Below, one piece after another: positions 31,477-39,847 of a stretch of DNA of 64,000 bases. The notes beneath the pieces were generated by a model. The model was not told the DNA's origin, searched no databases, and saw only the letters and a program-made list of their open reading frames with translations. A program made the position numbers and the translations under genes. Source of the DNA: Streptomyces xanthii (GTDB lineage: Bacteria; Actinomycetota; Actinomycetes; Streptomycetales; Streptomycetaceae); assembly GCF_014621695.1 (NCBI RefSeq), contig NZ_CP061281.1, positions 620,001-684,000 on the forward strand. The letters run 5' to 3'. The stretch's first letter is position 1. Every line of letters begins with the position of its first letter.

Positions 31477-32415
31477 ATGCGCATGCGCCCCACACTGCAC
31501 TGGACGCCGCCCGACGATCTTCCGCCGGGCACCACGGACTTGGGCCCGGTCGTCGACGCGCTGGGCGCCGGCGGGGTCCTCGTGCTCAGCGGCGCCGGGA
31601 TCTCCACACAGTCGGGGATCCCCGACTACCGGGGCGAGGGCGGCAGTCTCAGCCGGCACACCCCGATGACCTACCAGGACTTCACCGCGAGCGCCTCGGC
31701 CCGGCGCCGGTACTGGGCGCGCAGCCACCTCGGGCGGCGGACCTTCGTCCGGGCCCGGCCCAATCCGGGGCACCGGGCCGTGGCCGCGTTCGGGCGGCAC
31801 GGTCTGCTCTCGGGGACGATCACGCAGAACGTCGACGGGCTGCACCAGGCCGCCGGCAGCGCGGACGTCGTCGAGCTGCACGGGAGCCTGGACCGGGTCG
31901 TCTGCCTGTCCTGCGGCGCGTTCAGCCCGCGGGACGAGCTGACCCGGCGCCTCGAGGAGTCGAACCCCGGCTTCGCCCCGGTGGCCTCGGCGATCAACCC
32001 GGACGGCGACGCCGACCTCACCGACGAGCAGGTCGGCGACTTCCGGGTGGCGCCGTGCACGGCCTGCGGCGGCGTCCTCAAACCGGACGTCGTGTTCTTC
32101 GGCGAGCCGGTTCCGCCGCCGCGCGTCGAGCACTGCCGCGAGCTGGTCCGTGCGGCCACGTCCCTGCTGGTCCTGGGCTCCTCGCTGACGGTGATGTCCG
32201 GGCTCCGCTTCGTCCGTCAGGCGGCCGCGGCCGGCACCCCGGTGCTCATCGTGAACCGGGACCCCACCCGCGGCGACACCCACGCCCGCACCCGGATCGC
32301 CCTCCCCCTGGGCGAGGCCCTGCCCGCCGTGGCCGCCCGCCTCGGCGTCCCCGTGGACACGACGGAGGCCGCGGAGGTGACGGAGGTGGCGGTCGCGGCC
32401 CCGGAGGCGAGCTGA
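31477..32415 (+). CDS. NAD-dependent protein deacetylase (sirtuin)
   Basis: 312 residues, Sir2 family. NAD site GAGISTQSGIPDYRG (39-53), TQNVDGLH (116-123), catalytic His135 (ELHGS) and the zinc cysteines Cys143, Cys146, Cys194 and Cys197 are intact. It removes acyl groups from lysines (acetyl-CoA synthetase is a typical target). A -10-like TACCCT (31465-31470) ends six bases before ATG 31477, so translation may be leaderless. The last ~20 residues are a variable Ala/Glu/Val tail. Confidence 0.93.
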   Translation: MRMRPTLHWTPPDDLPPGTTDLGPVVDALGAGGVLVLSGAGISTQSGIPDYRGEGGSLSRHTPMTYQDFTASASARRRYWARSHLGRRTFVRARPNPGHRAVAAFGRHGLLSGTITQNVDGLHQAAGSADVVELHGSLDRVVCLSCGAFSPRDELTRRLEESNPGFAPVASAINPDGDADLTDEQVGDFRVAPCTACGGVLKPDVVFFGEPVPPPRVEHCRELVRAATSLLVLGSSLTVMSGLRFVRQAAAAGTPVLIVNRDPTRGDTHARTRIALPLGEALPAVAARLGVPVDTTEAAEVTEVAVAAPEAS

Positions 32416-32449
32416 CGGGGCCAGGGCCTTGCGTCCAGGTCAGACGGGA

Positions 32450-34180
32450 TCAGGAACCCTCGGTCCGCAGAGGTACGCGCCATTCGAGCAGGGTGCCGCC
32501 CTGCTCTCCCCGCGCCGTGACCGACAGTTCGCCGCCCAGGCGCTCGGCCCGCTCCGCCAGATTGCGCAGACCGGAGCGCACGACGCCCGGCGGGATGCCG
32601 ACGCCCTCGTCGCTCACCGCCACCGTCAGGACACCGGCCTCGGCGACCACCGACACCTCGGCCTGCCGGGACTGCGCGTGCCGGGCCACGTTCGTGAGCG
32701 CCTCGCCGATGACCGCGACGACCTCCTCGGCCGTCTGCGCCGGTACGTCCGTGTCGAGCAGGCCCTCCATGCGCAGGGCCGGGGCGTAGCCGAGGGCCGC
32801 CGCGGCCGTCTCGACCGCCTTGACGACGCGGCTGCGCAGTTTCGGCGCGACCCCGGCGCGTTCGTGCTCCCGCAGGCCGAAGATGGTCGCCCTGATGATC
32901 TTGATGGTGGCGTCCAGGTCGTCGATGGCGCGCGACAGGCGGTGCACGGCCTCGGGGTGCTCGACGAAGCGCCGGGCGCTCTGCAGCGTCATGCCCGTGG
33001 CGAAGAGCCGCTGGATGGCGAGGTCGTGCAGGTCGCGGGCGATCCGGTCGCGGTCCTCGAGGAGGCTGACCTGCTCCGCGTCACGCCGCCGTTCGGCCAG
33101 TTCCAGGGCGATCGCCGCCTGTCCGACGAAAGCGGGCAGCGCCGTGGTCTCCACCGTCGAGAAGGGGGGCCGCCCGCTGCGCCGCGCAAGGATCAGCACG
33201 CCGCTGAGCCGTTCCTTCGTGCCCACGGTGACGGCGACGGCGGGGCCGAAGCCGCGCCACCGCTCGGGCTGCACGGTGACCCGTTCGTCGTGTTCGACGT
33301 CCACGACGGTGACCAGGCCCTGCTGGGCGAGCGCGGCGGAGGCGAGCGTGCCGGCGCTGCTGGGCAGGACGACGCCCTCATGCACCTCGGACCCCTCCCC
33401 GTGGGCCAGCGACCCGCGCAGCTCGCCGCCGGGCCCGACCATGTAGAAGACCCCGATGTCGGCGTCGGCGATGTCCACGGCCCGGTCCACCATGCTGCCG
33501 AGCACCTCGGTCTCCTGCGCGCCGGAGAGCAGGGCGCTGGTGAACTCGGTGCTGGCGGCCAGCCAGCGCTGGCGCAGCCGGCCCTCCTCGTAGAGGCGGG
33601 CGTTCTCGATGGCGATGCCCGCGGCGACGGCCAGGGTGGTCAGGACGGCCTGGTCCTCCGCGTCGAACTCGACGCCGCCGCGCTTCTCGGTCAGGTACAG
33701 ATTGCCGAAGATCTCGTCGCGGACCCGGATCGGGACGCCCAGGAATGTGTGCATCGGCGGGTGGTGCAGCGGGAAGCCGTACGAGGCGGGGTGCGCGGAC
33801 AGTTCGGCCAGGCGGAGCGGGTGGGGGTGCCGGATGAGCTCGCCGAGGATGCCGTGCCCGGAGGGCAGCGCGCCGATCTGCCGGTGGAGCTCGTCGTCGA
33901 TGCCGACCGGCAGGAAGGCGGAGAGCTTGTTGTCGTCGCCGATGACGCCCAGGGCGCCGTACTCGGCGTCGACGAGGACGACCGCCGCCTCCACGATGCC
34001 GCGCAGCACCTGCGGCAGGTCGAGGCCCCGGCCGACGGACATGACGGCGTCGAGGAGTCCGTCGAGGCGTTCGCGGGTGCCGCGCACCTCGTCGATGTGC
34101 GCCTGAAGTTCCTCCAGGAGTTCGTCGAGGCGCAGGCGCGGAAGCCGCCCCTCGGCGAATTCGTTGTTCTCCCGGCCCAT
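32450..34180 (-). CDS. GAF-domain sensor histidine kinase, DevS/OsdK-like
   Basis: 576 residues: two GAF domains (~45-195 and ~210-355), HisKA_3 dimerisation domain with His385 (RIARDLHDLAIQRL) and HATPase domain with EALTNVARHA and SDEGVGI boxes. In the first GAF, FPLHHPPMHTFLGVP places His140 where DevS/DosS-type kinases carry the haem-ligating histidine, so O2, NO or CO sensing is likely if the alignment holds. ATG 34180 follows GGAGGAACCG. Its probable partner is the response regulator at 38259, not adjacent but in the same island. Confidence 0.9.
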   Translation of the reverse strand: MGRENNEFAEGRLPRLRLDELLEELQAHIDEVRGTRERLDGLLDAVMSVGRGLDLPQVLRGIVEAAVVLVDAEYGALGVIGDDNKLSAFLPVGIDDELHRQIGALPSGHGILGELIRHPHPLRLAELSAHPASYGFPLHHPPMHTFLGVPIRVRDEIFGNLYLTEKRGGVEFDAEDQAVLTTLAVAAGIAIENARLYEEGRLRQRWLAASTEFTSALLSGAQETEVLGSMVDRAVDIADADIGVFYMVGPGGELRGSLAHGEGSEVHEGVVLPSSAGTLASAALAQQGLVTVVDVEHDERVTVQPERWRGFGPAVAVTVGTKERLSGVLILARRSGRPPFSTVETTALPAFVGQAAIALELAERRRDAEQVSLLEDRDRIARDLHDLAIQRLFATGMTLQSARRFVEHPEAVHRLSRAIDDLDATIKIIRATIFGLREHERAGVAPKLRSRVVKAVETAAAALGYAPALRMEGLLDTDVPAQTAEEVVAVIGEALTNVARHAQSRQAEVSVVAEAGVLTVAVSDEGVGIPPGVVRSGLRNLAERAERLGGELSVTARGEQGGTLLEWRVPLRTEGS

Positions 34181-34285
34181 CGGTTCCTCCGGCGCCACGC
34201 TCCGGCCGCTGATGTTCCCTGCCGCCTCCCACGGTAGCCAGGCCTGGGGATCGCCGCAGGACGCGCGGGTGTCCGCGCCCCCGGC

Positions 34286-35131
34286 TCAGGTACCGGGCGG
34301 GGGTACGACGACCAGGGGACATTCCGCGTGGTGCAGCAGACCGTAGGCCGTGGAGCCGAGCCGCAGGGCGGTGAAGCCGCCCCCGCCGCGGCGGCCGACG
34401 ACGAGCGCGAGGGACGCGTGCGCGGCCACGGCGAGCTGTTCGACCGGGTGTCCGCGCAGGATCTCCTGGGTGATCTCGAGGTCCGGGTGGCGGTCGGCCT
34501 GTCCGGCCACCGCCTCGGCGAGCGCTCGCTGCCCGGCGAGGCCCGTCGCGTCGTCGTCCTCGGCGAACACCGGCCGGGGCCAGACCCACACGGCGTGCAG
34601 CCGCGCCCCGTGCAGGACGGCCTCCTCCACGGCGAAGGCGACGGCGGCCCGGCACGACACGCTGCCGTCGACGCCGACGACCACGGTGGGCGGAGGGTCG
34701 ACGGCGTGCTCCGGGGACCGCACGACGGCGACGGGCCCGTCCGCGCCCGTGACGAGCGGCAGGACGACCGAACTCTCGGCGAGGACCTCCGCGATCCGGC
34801 CCAGGCGGCGTGAGCCCACGACGGTGAGCGTCGCGCGGGCGGCGCGCTCGCGCAGGACGGCGGCCGGCGGGCCGTCGACGAGTTCCGTGACCGGTGACGG
34901 GCCGGGGTGCAGGTCACGGACCAGGTCCTCGGCGTCGGCGAGCGCGGAGCCGGCCCGGATGCGCAGCGCGGCGCGGTGGTTGACGGCGTCGTACAGGAGG
35001 TGGTCGTGGACGGGCGGCACCGCGCAGACCAGGTGCAGTCGCAGGCCTCGCCAGGCGGCCTCGTCGGCGGCCCGGAGCAGGGCCGGCACGGACAGCTCCT
35101 GGGGATCGACACCGACGACGACCTCGTTCAT
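34286..35131 (-). CDS. universal stress protein, two-domain
   Basis: 281 residues, two UspA domains. The C-terminal one keeps the nucleotide motif G-x2-G-x9-GS (VVGRRGGGGFTALRLGST), the N-terminal one is degenerate (VVGSRRLGRIAEVLAESS). Its ATG overlaps the stop of the next USP gene upstream (ATGA), so they form an operon driven from the box at 36161. Such proteins bind ATP and act in stress and hypoxic survival, with no defined reaction. Confidence 0.9.
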   Translation of the reverse strand: MNEVVVGVDPQELSVPALLRAADEAAWRGLRLHLVCAVPPVHDHLLYDAVNHRAALRIRAGSALADAEDLVRDLHPGPSPVTELVDGPPAAVLRERAARATLTVVGSRRLGRIAEVLAESSVVLPLVTGADGPVAVVRSPEHAVDPPPTVVVGVDGSVSCRAAVAFAVEEAVLHGARLHAVWVWPRPVFAEDDDATGLAGQRALAEAVAGQADRHPDLEITQEILRGHPVEQLAVAAHASLALVVGRRGGGGFTALRLGSTAYGLLHHAECPLVVVPPPGT

Positions 35132-36057
35132 GAGCCCTCGCCGCCGGTCGGCAGGTTGTGCGGCGGGGTGTGCGGGGCGGTGTGCGGCACGATCTGCACG
35201 GGGCAGTGGGCGTGGTGGATCAGGGCGTGCGCGACGCGGCCCAGGGCGGGTCCGACGCCGAGGCGGCGGCCTCCCCTGCCCATCACGATCAGATCGGTGT
35301 GGTCACTGGCCTGCATGAGGATGCCGGGGGTGCTGGTGCCGGTCTCCACGTGGTGGCCGACGACGAGGTCCGGGTAGACCGCGCGGACCGCGTCGGCCAG
35401 GTCCTTCATGGCGTGCACGCGCTTCCTGGCCGTGCCGTCGAGGTCGTCGAGCATCGTGGCGACCTCGCCCACGTGCGCGAACACGTTCCACACGCTCACG
35501 AGCCGCAGCACGGACTTGCGGGCCTCGGCCTCCGCCGCGGCGAGCGGCAGCCAGTCGAGGTCCTCCGCGTCGTGCACGGCCGCGGTCACGGAGCCGTGCC
35601 GGGGCCGGTCCTCCGCTCCCCGTACGACCACGACGGGTCCCTCGGCGCGGGCCGCCACACCGAGGCCGACGGAGCCGAGCAGCAGGGCCGCGAAGCCGCC
35701 CAGGCCGCGGCTGCCGACGACGACCGTGCCGCCGCGGCCGGCCGCGGCGCGCAGGGCGGCCACCGGCTCCTGGCGGCTCAGTTCGCGGGTGACGACGAGC
35801 CCGGGGTGTTCGGCGGCGACCGCCTCGGCGATGTCGATGAGCAGGTCGCGGCCGGCCTCCCGGACGTCCTGGAGGGTGTCGGCGTCGGTGTAGAGCGCGC
35901 GCCGGTCGGTGTCGGCGGCGTGGACGAGGTGCAGGGGGCGCTCGCGCCGGACGGCCTCCGCGGCCGCCCACAGCGCCGCGGCGCGTGCCGAGGCGGACCC
36001 GTCGACGCCTGCGACGACGTCTCCGAGCCGGGGTTTCACGCGGTCCTCGCTGTCCAT
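35128..36057 (-). CDS. universal stress protein, two-domain
   Basis: 309 residues, two UspA domains; VVGSRGLGGFAALLLGSVGLG and VMGRGGRRLGVGPALGRVAH are the two nucleotide loops. ATG 36057 follows GAGGAGGAGCC. First gene of the USP-USP operon; its promoter contains a GGGCCGTTCGGTCC box and a downstream element shared with the other island promoters. C-terminal tail is His/Pro-rich (HTAPHTPPHNLP). Confidence 0.9.
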   Translation of the reverse strand: MDSEDRVKPRLGDVVAGVDGSASARAAALWAAAEAVRRERPLHLVHAADTDRRALYTDADTLQDVREAGRDLLIDIAEAVAAEHPGLVVTRELSRQEPVAALRAAAGRGGTVVVGSRGLGGFAALLLGSVGLGVAARAEGPVVVVRGAEDRPRHGSVTAAVHDAEDLDWLPLAAAEAEARKSVLRLVSVWNVFAHVGEVATMLDDLDGTARKRVHAMKDLADAVRAVYPDLVVGHHVETGTSTPGILMQASDHTDLIVMGRGGRRLGVGPALGRVAHALIHHAHCPVQIVPHTAPHTPPHNLPTGGEGS

Positions 36058-36123
36058 GGCTCCTCCTCGGGGGAACCGTCCGGAGCGACCCGTGCCCGCC
36101 CGGACGGCCCTCGCGGAACGACA

Positions 36124-36174
36124 CCTTCCACGCTCGCACCTCCCCCGCCGCACGGAACATGGGCCGTTCGGTCC
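36124..36174 (-). promoter_or_regulatory. OsdR/DevR-like box and promoter of the USP operon
   Basis: Box GGGCCGTTCGGTCC (36161-36174, one mismatch from a perfect dyad); on the minus strand, 20 bp further on, is GGTGCGAGCGTGGAAGG (36140-36124), identical over 17 bp to the element before the USP gene at 42700. The element probably contains the -10 region. Confidence 0.7.
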
Positions 36175-36181
36175 CCGAAGA

Positions 36182-36231
36182 GGCCTGCCCGGCCCTGCTG
36201 CGCGGCCCGGCGGCGGGCCGAGGCTGGGATG
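36182..36231 (+). promoter_or_regulatory. degenerate box and promoter of the Rv1733c-like gene
   Basis: GGCCTGCCCGGCCC (36182-36195) is a weaker relative of the box; 19 bp later comes GGGCCGAGGCTGGGATG (36215-36231), matching the AGNNTGGAAGG-type element. Same geometry as the better sites, opposite direction to the box at 36161. Confidence 0.45.
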
Positions 36232-36313
36232 ACCGGGCCCCGGCGGGACCGGACCCGTACGAGGGGGTGCCTCGCGCGCGACGCGACGGCACGAGCGAGT
36301 GCGGAGGTGCACC

Positions 36314-36916
36314 ATGTGGCGACGGACGACTCCCGACCCGTCCAATCCGCTGCTGCGGAAGGCGGACCGCACCCGGGCCCGGATGCGCTCCGCCCTCGTG
36401 CCGGTCTGTCTGGTGGCGGTGGCGTGCGGCGGTACGGCGGGCGGGGCCGCCTGGGACGAGGGCCGGCGGTCCGCCGCCGAGGTGGCGCAGCACCGTCATC
36501 TCCTGCCGGCGACGACGGTGTCGCCCCGGATCTACCGGTCGGCGGCCCAGCCGGAGAGCGCCCCGGACATCGTCGCCCGGGCGACCTGGCACGACCGCGC
36601 GGGCCGGGTCCACACCGGGACCGTGCCGGTGACCGCCACGACCCGCACCGGTGACACGGTCATGACCTGGACGGACGATCGCGGGAACGCCGCCGGCGCC
36701 CCGCCCGGCACCACCGACATCACGATGGCCGCCATCGGGTACGGCGTCGGCGCCTCCTGTGTCGTCGCACTCGCCGCCGGCGCGTTCGTCCGCGTCCGCC
36801 TGCGCAGGGTGGACGCGCGCTGTGCGCGGGACTGGGCGGCCGAGTGGGCGGAGGTCGAACCGGCCTGGTCGGGCCGGCTGCGCCGCGGTCCCGGCCAGGG
36901 CCCGGGCGAGGACTGA
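36314..36916 (+). CDS. Rv1733c-like membrane protein
   Basis: 200 residues with two transmembrane helices (ALVPVCLVAVACGGTAGGA at ~27-46 and GYGVGASCVVALAAGAFVRV at ~140-160) and an extracytoplasmic domain of ~90 residues between, the layout of the mycobacterial DosR-regulon protein Rv1733c. ATG 36314 follows GGAGGTGCACC. Function unknown in any organism to my knowledge. Its place inside this island supports the dormancy-type reading. Confidence 0.75.
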   Translation: MWRRTTPDPSNPLLRKADRTRARMRSALVPVCLVAVACGGTAGGAAWDEGRRSAAEVAQHRHLLPATTVSPRIYRSAAQPESAPDIVARATWHDRAGRVHTGTVPVTATTRTGDTVMTWTDDRGNAAGAPPGTTDITMAAIGYGVGASCVVALAAGAFVRVRLRRVDARCARDWAAEWAEVEPAWSGRLRRGPGQGPGED

Positions 36917-36932
36917 GCGCGGCGTCGGAGGC

Positions 36933-37397
36933 TCAGAGTCCTTCGCCGCTGCCGTAGGGCGCGTACAGGTCGAGCAGGCGGACCCGGGCGGCCCACAGCC
37001 GGTGGGCGAGGACGTCGGCGACCCAGGCGCCGACGGCGGCCCCGAGGCGCGGGTCCGCGTCCATCAGCAGCCGCACGGCGGGCGCGTCGAACTCGTAGGC
37101 CCGTACGGGCGTCGTCGCGTCGGCGCCCAGCCGCCACACGTACGGCTTGAACAGCCAGGAGCAGCCGACCAGTTCACCGGCGTCGAGCCGCTCGATGACC
37201 GCGGGCCGGCGCCCCGGGACATGCACGTCGAGGGCCACGGTGCCCGAGCGCACGATCCAGAAGCGGTCGGCGTGCCCGCCCTCGTTGAAGAGCCGGGTGC
37301 CGGTGCCGAAGTCGGCCGCGCGGGCCAGCTCCATGAGCCGGGTGCGGCAGTCCGCGGGCACGCCGGCGGCGATGCGGGTGGGTGACGGTGCGCTCAT
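36933..37397 (-). CDS. cyclic-nucleotide-binding-domain protein without HTH
   Basis: 154 residues, a single Crp-like beta-roll: FGTGTRLFNEGGHADRFWIV, SGTVALDVHVPG and DAGELVGCSWLF align with the cNMP domain. No DNA-binding domain follows, so it is not a Crp regulator itself but could sense a nucleotide or another small molecule and act on a partner. Divergent from the CBS gene at 37548, sharing a box-rich promoter region. Confidence 0.8.
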   Translation of the reverse strand: MSAPSPTRIAAGVPADCRTRLMELARAADFGTGTRLFNEGGHADRFWIVRSGTVALDVHVPGRRPAVIERLDAGELVGCSWLFKPYVWRLGADATTPVRAYEFDAPAVRLLMDADPRLGAAVGAWVADVLAHRLWAARVRLLDLYAPYGSGEGL

Positions 37398-37421
37398 GGC
37401 AGTCTCCTCGGGTCGGGCCCG

Positions 37422-37479
37422 CCTTCAGTCTGGACAGCGCGCGGCTTTCCGGGCAGGGGCCCGGTGGGCCCCTGCCCGG
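37422..37479 (-). promoter_or_regulatory. long palindrome and promoter of the cNMP-domain gene
   Basis: Perfect inverted repeat with 14-bp arms (37449-37462 and 37466-37479) around GGT; its core GGGGCCC-GGT-GGGCCCC (37456-37472) resembles the island box. Seventeen bp further on the minus strand a sequence ending AGACTGAAGG (37438-37422) matches the shared downstream element with one base missing. Confidence 0.5.
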
Positions 37480-37527
37480 GCCGATCGGCCCTCTCCGTTC
37501 CGCGGCCGCCGGAGCGAGACTGGAAGG
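37478..37527 (+). promoter_or_regulatory. OsdR/DevR-like box and promoter of the first CBS gene
   Basis: Perfect 14-bp palindrome GGGCCGATCGGCCC (37478-37491), then after 19 bp GGAGCGAGACTGGAAGG (37511-37527). It is the best-matching copy of the shared architecture. GAGGAGG for the CBS gene follows at 37533. Confidence 0.72.
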
Positions 37528-37547
37528 AGAGCGAGGAGGTGGCCCCG

Positions 37548-38192
37548 ATGCCCGCCGGACCCCCTGCGCGGTACACGGTCAGCGATGTCATGACGCACAC
37601 GGCGGTGGCGATCGGTGAGAACGCCCCGTACAAGGAGATCGTCGCCCTCATGGTCCAGTGGAAGGTGAGCGCCCTGCCCGTGCTCGCCGGCGAGGGGCGC
37701 GTCGTCGGCGTCGTCTCGGAGGCGGATCTGCTGGTCAAGGAGGCTTTCCGGGACGCCGAGCCGCGGCCCGGGCAGTTCGCCGCGGCGGCGAAGGCGGGGG
37801 CCGTGCGGGCCGGGGAGCTGATGTCGAGCCCGGCGGTGACGGTGCGGGCGGACGCGACGCTGGCCGAGGCCGCGCGGATCATGGCGCAGCGCCGGCTCAA
37901 GCGGCTGCCGGTGGTCGACGAGATCGGCCTGCTCGAGGGCGTGTGCAGCCGCAGCGACCTGCTCAAGGTGTTCCTGCGCGAGGACGCCGAGATCGCCGCG
38001 GAGATCCGCCGCACCGTCCTCGCCTCGAACGCGCTCACCGGGCTGACCGTCACGGTCGACGAGGGTGTGGCCACCGTGCGGGGCGGGCTCGCCGACCGCT
38101 CTCTCGTGCCGCTGATCGCGCGGGCCGTGCGGGCCGTGGAGGGCGTCGTGGACGTCCACGTCGATTTCGGCGCCCACGAAAGCGCCGTGTGA
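37548..38192 (+). CDS. CBS-domain pair with C-terminal BON domain
   Basis: 214 residues: two CBS domains (VSDVMTHTAVAIGENAPYKE ~10-65; AGELMSSPAVTVRADATLAE ~85-145) and a BON domain (LTVTVDEGVATVRGGLADRS ~165-210). CBS pairs bind adenosyl nucleotides and BON domains bind lipid or protein surfaces. ATG 37548 follows GAGGAGGTGGCCCC. Paralogue of the gene at 41106. Probably a nucleotide-sensing stress protein; partner unknown. Confidence 0.88.
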   Translation: MPAGPPARYTVSDVMTHTAVAIGENAPYKEIVALMVQWKVSALPVLAGEGRVVGVVSEADLLVKEAFRDAEPRPGQFAAAAKAGAVRAGELMSSPAVTVRADATLAEAARIMAQRRLKRLPVVDEIGLLEGVCSRSDLLKVFLREDAEIAAEIRRTVLASNALTGLTVTVDEGVATVRGGLADRSLVPLIARAVRAVEGVVDVHVDFGAHESAV

Positions 38193-38258
38193 CGGAAAAT
38201 TGTCGTGAGGGCGCACGCCACCGTTCCTCTCCGACCGTTTCCGATGGCAGGGGGCGCA

Positions 38259-38969
38259 ATGAACGAGCAGCCGGCAGCGGCTCCCGACAGGCCGGCCACC
38301 CGGGTCTTCCTCGTCGACGACCACGAGGTCGTCCGCCGGGGCCTGCGCGACCTGATCGACGACGAGCCCGACCTCCAGGTGGTCGGTGAGGCCTCCACCG
38401 CGGGCCAGGCACTGGCCCGGGGCCCGGCCCTCGCGCCCGACGTGGCCGTCCTCGACGTACGGCTGCCCGACGGGGACGGGATCGGGGTGTGCCGGGAGCT
38501 GCGGTCCCGGATGCCCGGCCTGGCCTGCCTGATGCTGACGTCGTTCGACGACGAGGACGCCCTGCTCGACGCCATCATGGCCGGGGCCGCCGGCTACGTC
38601 CTGAAGCAGATCAAGGGCTCGGACCTCGTCTCGGCGGTACGGACCGTGGCGACGGGGCAGTCGATGCTGGATCCGGCGACCACGGCCCGCCTCATGCACT
38701 CCCTGCGGGACACCGACGCGGCGAAGCAGCCCGCCGACGACCGCCTCGCGGCGCTGTCCGAACGCGAGCGCTCGGTTCTCGACCTGATCGGCGAGGGACT
38801 CACCAACCGGCAGATCGCCCAGCGGCTCTACCTGTCCGAGAAGACGGTCAAGAACCACATCTCCCGCCTGCTCGGCAAACTCAGCGTCGAGCGCCGGGTC
38901 CAGGCCGCCGTGATCGCGACGCAGGCCCGTGACGCGCAGACCCGTCCGCAGCACGCCGACGACGCCTGA
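38259..38969 (+). CDS. NarL/LuxR-family response regulator, DevR/OsdR-like
   Basis: 236 residues: receiver domain with Asp20/Asp21, phospho-acceptor Asp66 ([13 protein letters not shown]) and a conserved Lys in [10 protein letters not shown]; LuxR-type HTH at ~165-225 ([20 protein letters not shown], then [16 protein letters not shown]). [17 protein letters not shown] and the LKQIKG linker are typical of the DevR/DosR branch. It lies between the two CBS/USP groups and is the obvious candidate to bind the GGGCCG boxes after phosphorylation by the kinase at 32450. Confidence 0.9.
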   Translation: MNEQPAAAPDRPATRVFLVDDHEVVRRGLRDLIDDEPDLQVVGEASTAGQALARGPALAPDVAVLDVRLPDGDGIGVCRELRSRMPGLACLMLTSFDDEDALLDAIMAGAAGYVLKQIKGSDLVSAVRTVATGQSMLDPATTARLMHSLRDTDAAKQPADDRLAALSERERSVLDLIGEGLTNRQIAQRLYLSEKTVKNHISRLLGKLSVERRVQAAVIATQARDAQTRPQHADDA

Positions 38970-38986
38970 GCCGCCGGCCCGCGGGG

Positions 38987-39847
38987 TCATTCGGCGGGCA
39001 CGGTGATCACGGGGCAGTGCGCGCGGTGCAGCAGTCCGTGCACGACGGAGCCGACGCGCATGCCCGTGTAGCCGCCGCGGCCCCGGCGGCCGACGACGAC
39101 GGCGAGGGCGTGCCCGGCGGCCTCCGCGAGCCGTTCGACGGGCGACCCGGCGAGCACCTCGTGGGTGATCGTGACGTCGGGGTACTTCTCGGCCCAGCCG
39201 GCGGTCGCCTCCGCGAGCAGCCGGCGCTCGCCGTCCAGCCAGGCGCCCTCCGGACGCGTGGGGAAGAGCGGCGGCTGCCGGACGGCGACGGCGCGCAGCG
39301 GACAGCCCCGCAGATCCGCCTCCTCGCAGGCCAGGGCGAGCGCGCCCTGCGCGGCCGGGCTCCCGTCGATGCCCACGACGAGGTACGGCCGTTCCTGGGT
39401 GCTGTGTTCCGCGTCGCCCACGACGGCGACGGGGCAGCGGGCCTGGGCGGTGACCGGGACGACCAGGGAACCGGCGCTGAGGAACTCCTCGGTGCGGCTG
39501 AGGTGGCGCGAACCGAGGATCATCAGGGCGGCCTCCTGCGCCAGGCCGGCCAGGACGACGGCGGGGGCTCCGCGGAGCAGCGCGGAGCTGACACTCAGCC
39601 CGGGGTGACGGGCGCGCACCGCGTCGGCCGCCCGGCGCAGCGCCTCCGCCCTCGCCTCGGCGCGGGCCCGGTGGCGGGCCGCGTCGGTGGCGTGCCAGGT
39701 GTCGGGCGCCGGCTCCAGGGCCGCGACCAGGCGCAGCGGCAGTCCGCGCCGGTCGGCCTCGTCGGCGGCCCAGGCCGTCGCGAGCCGGCCGGTGCGGGCG
39801 GGATCGACGCCCACGACGACCGTGCGGGGTCGCGTGCCGGTGGTCAT
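38987..39847 (-). CDS. universal stress protein, two-domain
   Basis: 286 residues, two UspA domains; the second has the intact loop VVGRRGRGGYTGMRVGSVVHG, the first ends with ILGSRHLSRTEEFLSAGS. ATG 39847 overlaps the dehydrogenase stop (ATGA), so it is the second gene of the adh-usp operon and shares the box at 41017. It converges on the response-regulator gene, 17 bp apart. Confidence 0.9.
   Translation of the reverse strand: MTTGTRPRTVVVGVDPARTGRLATAWAADEADRRGLPLRLVAALEPAPDTWHATDAARHRARAEARAEALRRAADAVRARHPGLSVSSALLRGAPAVVLAGLAQEAALMILGSRHLSRTEEFLSAGSLVVPVTAQARCPVAVVGDAEHSTQERPYLVVGIDGSPAAQGALALACEEADLRGCPLRAVAVRQPPLFPTRPEGAWLDGERRLLAEATAGWAEKYPDVTITHEVLAGSPVERLAEAAGHALAVVVGRRGRGGYTGMRVGSVVHGLLHRAHCPVITVPAE

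Noticed and set aside
38190..38258. Search for an island box before the response-regulator gene
   Set aside because: No GGG-N8-CCC dyad with the downstream element is present; the gene may be read from the CBS promoter upstream.
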